NCBI GenBank assembly: GCA_965248255.1
Contig: CBDFIW010000004.1
Span: 2,790,001 to 2,854,000, forward strand
Origin: JAKZVK01 sp965248255
GTDB lineage: Bacteria; Acidobacteriota; Terriglobia; Bryobacterales; UBA6623
Direction: 5' to 3'
DNA length: 64,000 bases
How positions within the stretch are numbered: position 1 is the first letter of the stretch; each line of letters starts with the position of its first letter. Under the pieces are notes generated by a model, which did no database searches, had not been told where the DNA came from, and saw only the letters and a program-made list of their open reading frames with translations. A program made the translations under genes and the position numbers. Shown here one piece after another: positions 27,157-35,005 of the stretch.

Positions 27157-27570
27157 CTACCTCCAACTGACGATATCTTCGTCCGGCCCTTCGCCGCCTT
27201 CCTCGCCGTCGGCGCCATAGCACATCACGTCCGGCTCAGGACCGTGGTCGCCCGGGTAGCGGTAAATGTAGGGCCGCTTCCAGGGGTCGAGCGGCAGATC
27301 CTGCTGCATGAATGGCCGCAACGTCGCCAAGCCCTCTTCCTCGGTGGGAAAGCGGGCATGCTCGATGTTGAAACGCATCAAGATGGCGTCCAGGGCTTCG
27401 ATCTGGGTCTTCGCGGCCACGCGGCGGGCGTCATCGAGTGCCGGAACGAAGCGTTGGTACGCCACCGCCGAAAACAGAGAGATGATCGTAATGACAACAA
27501 GCATCTCGATCAACGTGATACCTGCTGCTTCATGCGTGCGTCTGAATCTTTCTCGCCGGTAGATTTTCAT
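27157..27570 (-). CDS. gspG: T2SS major pseudopilin GspG
   Basis: 137 residues, the normal size. Prepilin site HEAAG/ITLIEMLVVITIISLFSAVAYQRFVP; then KTQIEALDAILMRFNIEHARFPTEEEGLATL and the LPLDPWKRPYIYRYPGDHG block diagnostic of GspG. The acidic C-terminal loop (DGEEGGEGPDEDIVSW) is the usual calcium-binding region. It is the main subunit of the periplasmic pseudopilus piston. It starts two bases after the gspF stop. Confidence 0.95.
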   Translation of the reverse strand: MKIYRRERFRRTHEAAGITLIEMLVVITIISLFSAVAYQRFVPALDDARRVAAKTQIEALDAILMRFNIEHARFPTEEEGLATLRPFMQQDLPLDPWKRPYIYRYPGDHGPEPDVMCYGADGEEGGEGPDEDIVSWR

Positions 27571-27572
27571 GG

Positions 27573-28781
27573 TCAGAACCCCACTTGGTTAACGGAGGTG
27601 ATGGCTATCATGATACTTAAAACCATGGCACCCACAATAATTCCCATAAACACAATCACAATGGGCTCGAACAGAGAGGTAAACCGCTTGACGGCTTCGC
27701 GGGTATCCTTATCGTAGATATCGGCCATCCGCTCGAACATTCGATCCAAGTTCCCCGTCTCTTCGCCGACGGTAAGCAGGTGCCCCGCCAACGTCGGGAA
27801 AACCTTCGTCCGTTTCAACGGCCCGGCGAGGCCCTCGCCGCGCTTCACCCCTTGCGCCACGGCCTCCAGCGCGCCGGACAGCACACGGTTCCCCAGGATG
27901 TCGCGAGCGATGGTAATCGACTGCACCAAGGGAACACCATTCGACACCAATGTCCCCATGGCCCGCGCAAAGCGCGCTGTGTCGGCTTTGCGTAATGCGA
28001 TGCCGAGCAGTGGCACCTTGAGTTGCCAGCGGTCCCAGCGCAAGCGTCCGGCGGGGGTTCGGACGTAGTAGCGCAGGGCCACGATTCCGAGGATCAGTAA
28101 GAGAATGGCCGGAATACCGAACGTGCCTACCGCATCGCTCGCCGCCACAAGGGCTTTCATCGGCCCGGGCATCTCGATCGCCGACTGCTCGAACGCGTCC
28201 GCAAATTTTGGAATCACGAATCGCAAGAGCACAAAAATCGATCCCGAAGCGACCAAAATCAGCAGACAGGGATAGGTCAGCGAAGAGATGACGTAGGAGC
28301 GCAACTCGTCCCGGGCGCGCTCAAATTCGGCCAGACGATCCAAAACGACCGCCAGACTGCCGCTCACCTCGCCGGCGCGGATCATGTTCACGTACAGGTC
28401 ATTGAAGTACTCGGGGTGTTCGGCGAGGCTGTCGGCGAACGATTTGCCGGACCGAATCGATCGCAACACTTCCGAGACGATCGATTGAAAGTCCTTCTTC
28501 TCCGTCAGCTCGGCGACGATCGAGAGGGTGCGGTCGAGCGGCACGCCGGCGTTGAGCAGCGTCGCGCTCTCCTGCGTGAAATGCAGGACTTCGCGAAACC
28601 GCGCGCCCCCGAATTTGGGCAGCCGAAACGAAAACCCTCGGGGCCGCGAGGTGCTGACGGCCACCGGCGTGAGCCCCTGCCTGCGAAGCTCCCGGACGGC
28701 CGTCCGGCCGTCGTCGCTCGACAACGTGCCGCTGCGGACCTTACCCTCGGGGTTGAGCGCGCGGTAGTAGAAGGTCGACAT
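27573..28781 (-). CDS. gspF: T2SS inner-membrane platform protein GspF
   Basis: 402 residues. Two GspF domains with three TM helices: FTQESATLLNAGVPLDRTLSIV and FARAMGTLVSNGVPLVQSITIARDILGNRVL are the repeated cores; LLTVGEETGNLDRMFERMADIY and a C-terminal hydrophobic helix (FEPIVIVFMGIIVGAMVLSIMIAI) complete the family pattern. It is the polytopic core that couples the ATPase to the pseudopilus. Its ATG lies nine bases from the end of the four-helix-bundle cassette, which separates it from gspE. Confidence 0.95.
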   Translation of the reverse strand: MSTFYYRALNPEGKVRSGTLSSDDGRTAVRELRRQGLTPVAVSTSRPRGFSFRLPKFGGARFREVLHFTQESATLLNAGVPLDRTLSIVAELTEKKDFQSIVSEVLRSIRSGKSFADSLAEHPEYFNDLYVNMIRAGEVSGSLAVVLDRLAEFERARDELRSYVISSLTYPCLLILVASGSIFVLLRFVIPKFADAFEQSAIEMPGPMKALVAASDAVGTFGIPAILLLILGIVALRYYVRTPAGRLRWDRWQLKVPLLGIALRKADTARFARAMGTLVSNGVPLVQSITIARDILGNRVLSGALEAVAQGVKRGEGLAGPLKRTKVFPTLAGHLLTVGEETGNLDRMFERMADIYDKDTREAVKRFTSLFEPIVIVFMGIIVGAMVLSIMIAITSVNQVGF

Positions 28782-28789
28782 GGGAGTAG

Positions 28790-29265
28790 GTCGTGTTTCG
28801 TGCTTCGAGAAGCGTGTTTCGGGAACGGCCCGACCCTGTGCTAACTCCTCTCCAAGCGCTTCTTCAACGAACGTTCCAAGGCTGCCAACATCGCTCCGAT
28901 CCGATTAATGGGCGCGTCGGTTTCATCGCGTTGTTCGGCTTTGCTATAGCCCAGATCTGTAGCCAGCAACAAAAAGTACCGGGTTTCTTCCAGAGATCCG
29001 TTCGAGATCGCAAGGTGTCGAAAGAAATCCTTGGTCGATCGCCTGCCCCAGCCTTCGGCGATGTTACTCGGCACGGAAAAGACCGCTCGGCGAACTTGTG
29101 ACGTGATTCCATATAGCTCGTACTTTGGGAACTCCCCAGTCATCCGATAAACGCCAAGAGCCAACTGATGCGCCGCCTGCCAGACATCCAGTTCCTTGAA
29201 ACTCTTCAGCGTCGGCATCTCATCCTCTGGATCACCTCACACGAGACACGAAACACGAGACACGA
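28790..29265. mobile_element. Small cassette with inverted ends carrying a four-helix-bundle gene
   Basis: The left end GTCGTGTTTCGTGCTTCGAG (28790-28809) and the complement of the right end (29246-29265), GTCGTGTCTCGTGTTTCGTG, match at 17 of 20 positions. The right arm also contains a direct repeat of CACGAGACACG. The element lies exactly between the TAG of gspE and the gspF start. In most T2SS operons these two genes abut. No transposase is encoded, so mobilisation in trans is inferred. Confidence 0.6.
28841..29218 (-). CDS. Four-helix-bundle protein (23S rRNA intervening-sequence family)
   Basis: 125 residues. The family pattern is clear: FKELDVWQAAHQLALGVYRMT, FPKYELYGITSQVRRAVFSVPSNIAEGWGRRS, FFRHLAISNGSLEETRYFLLLATDLGY. 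Such proteins are known from insertions in 23S rRNA genes and scattered single-gene insertions; they form basic-faced pentamers of unknown function. Here the gene is bracketed by imperfect inverted repeats inside the gsp operon and is probably a passenger, not a T2SS part. Confidence 0.9.
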   Translation of the reverse strand: MPTLKSFKELDVWQAAHQLALGVYRMTGEFPKYELYGITSQVRRAVFSVPSNIAEGWGRRSTKDFFRHLAISNGSLEETRYFLLLATDLGYSKAEQRDETDAPINRIGAMLAALERSLKKRLERS

Positions 29266-30912
29266 CTAAAACTCCTGTGTTACCCTCACCACCTCATCCA
29301 CCGTCGTCACCCCTCGGGCGATCTTATCCCAGCCGTCCTCGCGCAGATTGCGCATCTGGTTGCGACGGGCGGCGTCGGTGAGCTTCGTGGCGTCGGCGTT
29401 GTGCATGATCAAGTCGCGGATCTCTCCGTTGAGCTCCATCAGCTCGAAGATGCCGACTCGGCCCGTGTAGCCGCTACCCATGCAGTGGTCGCAACCGGCG
29501 CCGCGCCAACTCCGGATCGATTCACCTTCAGGGGTGTTGACCGCTCCGTCCTCGTTCTTGCAGTGATCACAGATCTGCCGCACCAGACGCTGTGCCAGCA
29601 CCCCGACCAACGACGAGGTCAACAGATAGTTCTCGATCCCCATGTCGGTCAGGCGCGTAATAGCGCTGGGAGCGTCGTTGGTGTGCAGCGTCGAGTACAC
29701 GAAGTGTCCAGTCAACGCGGCCCGAATGCCGATGTCGGCCGTCTCGCGGTCGCGAATCTCACCGACCATGATGACGTCCGGGTCCTGGCGCACGATGTGC
29801 CGCAGCCCCGCGGCAAACGTGAGCCCGATCTGCGGATTGACGTGAATCTGGTTGATGCCGTCCATCTGATATTCGACCGGGTCTTCGATGGTGATGATCT
29901 TCTTCTCGGGGCCGTTGATCAGCTTGAGCGCGGAGTAGAGTGTGGTCGACTTGCCGCTGCCGGTCGGTCCGGTGACGAGAAGAATTCCGTGTGGCAGAGC
30001 GGTGAAGTGCTGTATGCGTTGCAGCATCGACTCGTCGAAGCCGAGCCGCGTGAGGTCGTAGAAGTCGCCGGCGCTACGGTCAAGCAGACGCATTACGACG
30101 CTCTCGCCGTAGAGCGTCGGGAGGGTCGAGACCCGCAAGTCCACCTCGTGGCCCATCACGCGGATCTTGATGCGGCCGTCCTGCGGAAGCCTGCGCTCGG
30201 CGATGTTGAGCCTCGCCATCAGCTTGATGCGTGAAATGACTGCCGCCCGCAGCTCCCGCGGCGGGGGATCCTGGTTGTGCAAAATCCCGTCCACGCGGAA
30301 GCGTATCCGGAACTCCTTCTCGAAAGGCTCCAGATGAATATCGCTCGACCGCCGCTCAAGAGCCTGTGCGATCATGTTGTTGACTAGCCGGATCACCGGC
30401 GCCTCGCTGGCCATGTCGCGCAGGTGTTCGATCTGCGCCGCATCGTCGGCATCCCCCGGGCCGAATCCTGAGTCGCCGGAACGCTCCTGCTCACCGAAGT
30501 ATTTGTCGATCGAGTCGTGGATGTCCTGCTCGGCGGCAAGCACCGCCTGGATGTTCAAGCCACTGAAATTGCGCAGCGTTGCCACCGTCTCGAAATCCAG
30601 CGGATCGCTCATCGCCACCGTCAGGGTCGAGTCCTCGACCTCGATCGGTACGAATGAGAACTGCCGCATCAACTTCGGCGTTAGACGGTCCAACTCGGGA
30701 AGCACGGGAGGGAATTCATTCGGCGTGACGAGCGGCACCTGAAGCTGCTCGGAAAGCGTCGTGAGGATGTCCTTGGGCGCGACGAAGCCGAGGTCGACGA
30801 GAATCTTGCCGAGCTTGTCACCGCGCTCCTTCTGCAGTTCCAGCGCCTGCTCGAGGTCAGCTGTGTCAAGCAGCCCCTTGGCGATCAACATTTCACCGAG
30901 ACGCGCAGCCAT
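29266..30912 (-). CDS. gspE: T2SS assembly ATPase GspE
   Basis: 548 residues. The N-terminal GspE/MshEN domain (MAARLGEMLIAKGLLDTADL...LQVPLVTPNEFPPVLPE) is followed by the secretion ATPase core: RSSDIHLEPFEKEFRIRFRVDG, Walker A TGPTGSGKSTTLY, the Asp box IITIEDPVEYQMDGINQ, Walker B DPDVIMVGEIRDRETA and LTGHFVYSTLHTND. The zinc-binding CxxC pair (QICDHCKNEDG ... GCDHCMGSGYTGR) is intact. It powers pseudopilus assembly at the cytoplasmic face. It follows the small secreted protein by 39 bases. Confidence 0.96.
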   Translation of the reverse strand: MAARLGEMLIAKGLLDTADLEQALELQKERGDKLGKILVDLGFVAPKDILTTLSEQLQVPLVTPNEFPPVLPELDRLTPKLMRQFSFVPIEVEDSTLTVAMSDPLDFETVATLRNFSGLNIQAVLAAEQDIHDSIDKYFGEQERSGDSGFGPGDADDAAQIEHLRDMASEAPVIRLVNNMIAQALERRSSDIHLEPFEKEFRIRFRVDGILHNQDPPPRELRAAVISRIKLMARLNIAERRLPQDGRIKIRVMGHEVDLRVSTLPTLYGESVVMRLLDRSAGDFYDLTRLGFDESMLQRIQHFTALPHGILLVTGPTGSGKSTTLYSALKLINGPEKKIITIEDPVEYQMDGINQIHVNPQIGLTFAAGLRHIVRQDPDVIMVGEIRDRETADIGIRAALTGHFVYSTLHTNDAPSAITRLTDMGIENYLLTSSLVGVLAQRLVRQICDHCKNEDGAVNTPEGESIRSWRGAGCDHCMGSGYTGRVGIFELMELNGEIRDLIMHNADATKLTDAARRNQMRNLREDGWDKIARGVTTVDEVVRVTQEF

Positions 30913-30951
30913 GATGTCGTGATCTGGTGAGTCTTGCCCCGAGAGCCGGCG

Positions 30952-31509
30952 CTAGAAGTACCGTACTTGGAGACGCTTCTTGAATGAAGGTTTGTCGAGG
31001 TCTCCCGCCTTGCGGTCCACGAGAGTCTGTCGCGTGGCTTGCATCACAAGTTGGGCCGGTAGGCCTGTCCAGTCCTCCCAGCCATAGTGAAAAAGCGAGA
31101 CGATCAGGGCGATCTTCTCTTCCAAGGGGACGGCCGTCAGCCTGCCGCCCTCTTCGACCAGAATCTGCCGTGCGAGCACCTCCAGGTCTTCCAAACGCTG
31201 CCGCTTGCGCAAGTTCAGATCCCGCTTCTCTTTTTCTGTTACGGACGGCCGAAAGGGACTCAGACCCTGGACAGGAACCAGCATGACTTCCAGCGCGAAC
31301 ACGGCTCCAAACCCATCGAGATACCCGCTACGGGTGACTCCGATCTGATCCATGCGGACCGGGTCGGAGAGATTGCCGAATCGGCCCTCGATCGAAAGCT
31401 CGCTCCGGGACACTTGGCGGTATACGTCGTCGTCCTTCGAGGCCGGCGGTTCCGCGGTGCAGAGGAGCGTGGCGGCCAGCACGCAACAGGCGATCCGAAT
31501 CATCCTCAC
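30952..31509 (-). CDS. Secreted protein of unknown function in the sigma/T2SS operon
   Basis: 185 residues with a short signal peptide (MIRIACCVLAATLLCTAEP). The mature sequence is charged and helical, with no motif recognised (SRSELSIEGRFGNLSDPV, MLVPVQGLSPFRPSVTEKEKRDL). It lies seven bases from the anti-sigma gene and 39 bases from gspE, so it probably belongs to the same transcript. It could sense or report envelope state to the anti-sigma factor, but this is only inferred from position. Confidence 0.7.
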   Translation of the reverse strand: MRMIRIACCVLAATLLCTAEPPASKDDDVYRQVSRSELSIEGRFGNLSDPVRMDQIGVTRSGYLDGFGAVFALEVMLVPVQGLSPFRPSVTEKEKRDLNLRKRQRLEDLEVLARQILVEEGGRLTAVPLEEKIALIVSLFHYGWEDWTGLPAQLVMQATRQTLVDRKAGDLDKPSFKKRLQVRYF

Positions 31510-31515
31510 GGCCCT

Positions 31516-32178
31516 TTACCTCCTCAGCGCGGCGCCGTCGGCTCGGGCCGTGACACGATACAACTTTTCGGTTTCGGATCTCATCAAGTGGAAGGTCTGC
31601 TCCATGCCGGTCTGCAGCTCGTTCATAGCGGTCTCCCGCACCGCTGCCTCTTGCCGCGCGTGCCCGGCGACCGCCTCCATCATCGCCTCCCGCAGACGAT
31701 CCTCCTGAGCCCCGGCTGCGTCAAGAACGATCTGGCGCACCTGCTGGGGAGTGAGGCTCGACGCAGCGGCCTGCGGGGGCGCCGCCGCCGCAGTGGGGTC
31801 CCCGCCGAAAGCGATCCGCCAGCCCTCCGTATCGACAGTGAGCGTGGGCTGGGCGGCCGAGAGTCCTACCAGCACAGCGAGCACGACGGCTGCGGTGCCG
31901 AACGCCAGGCGCGGAGCGCCTGCCCATATCTCACGCCAAATGCGTTTGCCACGGGAGGGTTCAAAGACCTTATCGGAGACAAAGGCGACTCGTCGAGGGA
32001 TCTCCTCATCGGGGACGCTCACCAGAGCCGCCTGTGTGAGTCTGAGCCGTTCGAGTTCCTCGCGAGCTTCAGGTGAGGCGTCGAGGTAGTGTTCGACCTC
32101 GGTGCGCTGTTGCTCGTCCAACTCATCGAACAGGTAATCTCGTAGATCATGGGGCGGCTTCTCATAGGGCGGCTTCAT
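31516..32178 (-). CDS. Anti-sigma factor-like membrane protein without zinc ligands
   Basis: 220 residues. The ATG at 32178 has GGAGG ten bases upstream; in-frame GTG codons lie nearby. The N-terminal domain (LRDYLFDELDEQQRTEVEHYLDASPEAREELERLR) matches the anti-sigma helix bundle that in ZAS proteins carries HxxxCxxC, but here both Cys are replaced (SPEA). One TM helix (LAFGTAAVVLAVLVGLSAA, about 90-108) and an Ala/Gln/Glu-rich coiled periplasmic domain follow. It should hold the ECF sigma encoded 40 bases upstream. Confidence 0.82.
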   Translation of the reverse strand: MKPPYEKPPHDLRDYLFDELDEQQRTEVEHYLDASPEAREELERLRLTQAALVSVPDEEIPRRVAFVSDKVFEPSRGKRIWREIWAGAPRLAFGTAAVVLAVLVGLSAAQPTLTVDTEGWRIAFGGDPTAAAAPPQAAASSLTPQQVRQIVLDAAGAQEDRLREAMMEAVAGHARQEAAVRETAMNELQTGMEQTFHLMRSETEKLYRVTARADGAALRR

Positions 32179-32218
32179 CACGTTCACACCTCCGCAAGCG
32201 TCTGCCGGCTTCCGATGC

Positions 32219-32806
32219 CTACAACCGATTGACCGGCGCCAAAACGTCTTTCAGCACGTCGAACGCACTGTAGAGCCGAGACTTGATCGTCGAAGCCGGG
32301 CAGGAGAGGATCTCGGCGATCTCATGGAACTTGAACCCGTGGTACACCTTCAGCACGACAACGTCACGCTGCTCAGGGGCCAAGCTGTCAAGCGCCTTCC
32401 CCACGGCCAGGCCCACCTCGGCCGGGCTCAGACTCATCCCGCCGAAGGTGAGCGGCGCCGCATCGGCGACCTCGGGGACCTCTTCGTCTGAGCTGTATCG
32501 GTTGCGCCGAAACAGCGAAATGCTCTCGTTGTGCGCAATCCGAAACAGCCATTGCGGGAAGCGATCCGCATTCTCCAGCCGACTCAGCCCTCGATAGGCC
32601 TTGAGAAACGTATCCTGGCACAGATCTAGGGCGTCCTCCCGGTTCCGAACCGCCCGCAGCAGGTAGTTGTAGACGCGCTTCTCCCAGCGCGACACGAGTA
32701 CGTTGTACGCCTCGACGTCGCCTTTGCCCGCCCGCAGGATCAGATCCCGATCCTCAACCTCGCGGAAGATCAATTCCGGCTCCGTACATCCTTGAAGACG
32801 TGGCAC
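32219..32806 (-). CDS. ECF-type RNA polymerase sigma factor
   Basis: 195 residues from a GTG at 32806; a TTG at 32773 has a better-placed GGAG and would give 184 residues. Region 2 (VLVSRWEKRVYNYLLRAVRN, ALDLCQDTFLKAYRGLSRLE, FPQWLFRIAHNESISLFRRN) and region 4 (SLAPEQRDVVVLKVYHGFKFHEIAEILSCPASTIKSRLYSAFDVLK) are complete. It heads the operon running through the anti-sigma gene into gspE, so it may control the secretion system. No target promoter was identified. Confidence 0.93.
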   Translation of the reverse strand: MPRLQGCTEPELIFREVEDRDLILRAGKGDVEAYNVLVSRWEKRVYNYLLRAVRNREDALDLCQDTFLKAYRGLSRLENADRFPQWLFRIAHNESISLFRRNRYSSDEEVPEVADAAPLTFGGMSLSPAEVGLAVGKALDSLAPEQRDVVVLKVYHGFKFHEIAEILSCPASTIKSRLYSAFDVLKDVLAPVNRL

Positions 32807-33111
32807 AGGCCGAAAAAGTCGACCGCTGCCACCCTGATTGAGATTCTACCACAATCTTCCCATTCAAGTGTCTTGTTATCAATGACTTAAGATACCGAAG
32901 CCAGTTTTTATCACCCGGCGGAGAAAAAAACCGGCTGCTCGATCGTCTTACACAATGAAGACAAGAGAGCAATAACGACTGCCAGTTGCTTCTCCTTGCA
33001 AATCCACAAGAGAACCAGTGGCGTGGGAGGTCGGCCCACGCCACTGTTGTTTTTGAGCTCTGTTTTTCCTGCCGTTGACGCCTCACCACCCGGGCCGGTA
33101 CAGTCCTAAAC
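32807..33111. other. Divergent promoter region, AT-richer than surroundings
   Basis: This lies between the sigma-headed minus operon and the plus-strand ABC permease. The part 32840-32900 is noticeably AT-rich (ACCACAATCTTCCCATTCAA and following) and is the likely promoter zone. No gene or RNA was recognised. Confidence 0.45.
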
Positions 33112-33942
33112 ATGGTTGCCATGGACCGTATTCCGGGGGCGAAGTTTGTCCTCATTCTGGTCCGCCACCATAGTCTCATCTATCAACTCGTACGGCGGGA
33201 CTTCGAGCAACGCTACATCGGGTCGTTGGCAGGCTGGGTGTGGGGACTGATCCACCCGCTAGTCCTGCTGGGTGTGTATACCTTCGTCTTCCAGTACGCG
33301 TTGGGGATTCGGCTTCCCCCCGAAGAGGTGACGACGAACTATCCGCTGTTTCTGTTCGCCGGCATGTTGCCTTGGTTGCTGTTCTCAGAGACCCTGCAGC
33401 GCTCGGCCTCGTCGCTCATTGAGTACACGAACCTGATCAAGAAAAGTGTCTTCCCGGCCGAGGTGGTGCCCTTGACGATCCTGCTGTCCACCTTGATCAG
33501 CCACTTCCTGGCCTTGCTGTTGTTGGTAGCGATCACGGCGGGGGTGCTGGGGCAACTGAACGTTGCCGTCATGGTCCCACTGCTGTATCTGGGGCCGCTG
33601 GCATTGCTCACCCTGGGCCTTTCTTGGATCGCGGCTGGTCTGCACGTCTACATCCGCGATACGGCGCAGGTGTTGACTGTAGTGCTGTTGGCGTGGTTCT
33701 GGTTGACTCCGATCTTCCTCTACGAAGACCTCTTGCGCAACATGTTTGATGGCCGACTGCGCTTCCTGCTGCATCTCAACCCCATGGTTTTCGTGGTCAG
33801 GGCCTATCGGGAAAGCGTTCTGGGCGGCCGGTTGCCCGCCTGGACCGACCTGGCCGCGATCACGCTCTTTGGCGTAAGCGCTTTCCTCCTGGGCGGCCTG
33901 TTCTTCCGCTACGCCAAGCGTGGCTTTGCCGACGTGCTGTAA
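33112..33942 (+). CDS. ABC-2 permease of O-antigen/polysaccharide exporter (Wzm-like)
   Basis: 276 residues, six TM helices. The N-terminal LIYQLVRRDFEQRYIGSLAGWVWGLIHPLVLLGVYTFVFQ motif, SLIEYTNLIKKSVFPAEVVPL, FWLTPIFLYEDLL and HLNPMVFVVRAYRESVLGG are diagnostic of Wzm/TagG-type permeases that export glycolipid-linked polysaccharide. The matching ATPase (38078-39403) is 4.1 kb downstream, separated by accessory DNA, where normally the two genes touch. Confidence 0.92.
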   Translation: MVAMDRIPGAKFVLILVRHHSLIYQLVRRDFEQRYIGSLAGWVWGLIHPLVLLGVYTFVFQYALGIRLPPEEVTTNYPLFLFAGMLPWLLFSETLQRSASSLIEYTNLIKKSVFPAEVVPLTILLSTLISHFLALLLLVAITAGVLGQLNVAVMVPLLYLGPLALLTLGLSWIAAGLHVYIRDTAQVLTVVLLAWFWLTPIFLYEDLLRNMFDGRLRFLLHLNPMVFVVRAYRESVLGGRLPAWTDLAAITLFGVSAFLLGGLFFRYAKRGFADVL

Positions 33943-33996
33943 GGCCAAGTCACCGCTCTCGCCCAAAACCTCGCCCTCTCCAGCAACACTTCAGAG

Positions 33997-34016
33997 CCGC
34001 GGATGTGAATCCGCGG
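33997..34016. repeat. REP-like hairpin
   Basis: CCGCGGAT-GTGA-ATCCGCGG is a perfect 8-bp stem with a 4-base loop, followed by a second GC-rich imperfect hairpin (GGGCG TAAG CCTGC). It lies just after the permease gene. It could serve as a transcription end, but there is no T-run, so a REP-type element is more likely. Confidence 0.6.
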
Positions 34017-34127
34017 GCGCGCGGGCGTAAGCCTGCGCCGAGCTGCGGCCAAGAGAGATTTCGCCAGAGCAGCGAGCCTGCCGGTCCGAACCGGCCCCTC
34101 CAGACAGCCTTAACCTAGAATCAAGTC

Positions 34128-34217
34128 ATGCCGCAAGAGTTCGACGTCGTCGTGGAGCGAGACGAAGACGGTCACTATGTTGGACAACGCCACTTTCTTT
34201 CTGGAGAGATGGCATGA
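34128..34217 (+). pseudogene. HicB-like antitoxin fragment
   Basis: A 29-residue frame starts MPQEFDVVVERDEDGHYVG, the characteristic first strand-turn-strand of HicB-family antitoxins. It then diverges and stops, without the usual PxLPGCxTxG continuation or a DNA-binding domain. The stop overlaps the ATG of the DUF2442 frame (ATGA). It is probably the stump of a toxin-antitoxin gene truncated by deletion. Confidence 0.55.
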
Positions 34218-35005
34218 GTACTTTGGTTGAAAAGGCTGAGGCGCTGGCGGTCGAGGTGTCATTCTCGAACGACGCCCTGTCGGTGACGTTGTCGGACGGG
34301 CCGGTCGTGTCGGTGCCTCTGGTGTGGTTCCCGCGCTTGGCCGACGCGACACCCCGAGAACGACCCGATTGGGACCTGATCGGTGGCGGTATCGGCATCC
34401 ATTGGGAGGAGATCGACGAAGATACCTCCGTGGAGAGTCTCCTGCGGCCCGAAAACTTCATCAGGCTGCCTAACGAGGCGCTGCAGCCGGCGAGCCGCGC
34501 CGCGGGGCGCGGTAGAGCCGTCAGCGCCCAGCTCGCAGTTGAGTTGAATTCTCAGCTTAACCCAATTACCTCAGAGACAATCAGGAGGAAAAATGCCATG
34601 AGGCTTACCACTTCACTGCTACTCACAGTCTTACTCATCGCCGTCGGAGGGCACGCATGCGTCGGCGACACTTCTACCACGAAGGGAGATCCCAAGAACA
34701 TGACGAATCAAGACCGACAAGATCTCCAAACGCTCCTCGACCGCTATGAAGGGGCGCTCAACACCTCGGACGTCGACGCCGTGATCGAGCTCTACGCCGC
34801 TGACGGCGTCTTCATGCCCTCGTCGGCACCCACCGCGGTGGGTATCGAGAGCGTGCGTGCGGCCTACGAACACGTCTTCACCACGATCAAGCTGAACATC
34901 GCCTTCACTGTAGAGGAGATCGTCGCCGACGGCTCAATCGCCTTTTGCACGCACTGGCTCGAAGGGGACGGTGACCGTCCTCGCCAACGACACGTCCGCT
35001 CCTGA
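34214..35005 (+). CDS. DUF2442 protein, read-through into the next gene
   Basis: Residues 1-80 (MSTLVEKAEALAVEVSFSND ... VSVPLVWFPRLADATP...GGGIGIHWEEIDEDTSVESLL) match DUF2442, a small domain often next to toxin-like genes. DUF2442 proteins normally stop shortly after this motif. Here the frame continues without a stop through 128 codons into the signal peptide of a SnoaL-like gene that has its own strong ribosome-binding site. A lost stop codon is the simplest explanation; whether a fusion is made is unknown. Confidence 0.6.
   Translation: MSTLVEKAEALAVEVSFSNDALSVTLSDGPVVSVPLVWFPRLADATPRERPDWDLIGGGIGIHWEEIDEDTSVESLLRPENFIRLPNEALQPASRAAGRGRAVSAQLAVELNSQLNPITSETIRRKNAMRLTTSLLLTVLLIAVGGHACVGDTSTTKGDPKNMTNQDRQDLQTLLDRYEGALNTSDVDAVIELYAADGVFMPSSAPTAVGIESVRAAYEHVFTTIKLNIAFTVEEIVADGSIAFCTHWLEGDGDRPRQRHVRS
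34583..34588 (+). promoter_or_regulatory. Strong ribosome-binding site of the SnoaL-like gene
   Basis: AGGAGG lies nine bases before the ATG at 34598. Its presence inside the longer frame argues that translation of the SnoaL-like gene starts afresh here rather than only as part of the DUF2442 read-through. A mini-frame ATGCCATGA overlaps the start. Confidence 0.6.
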
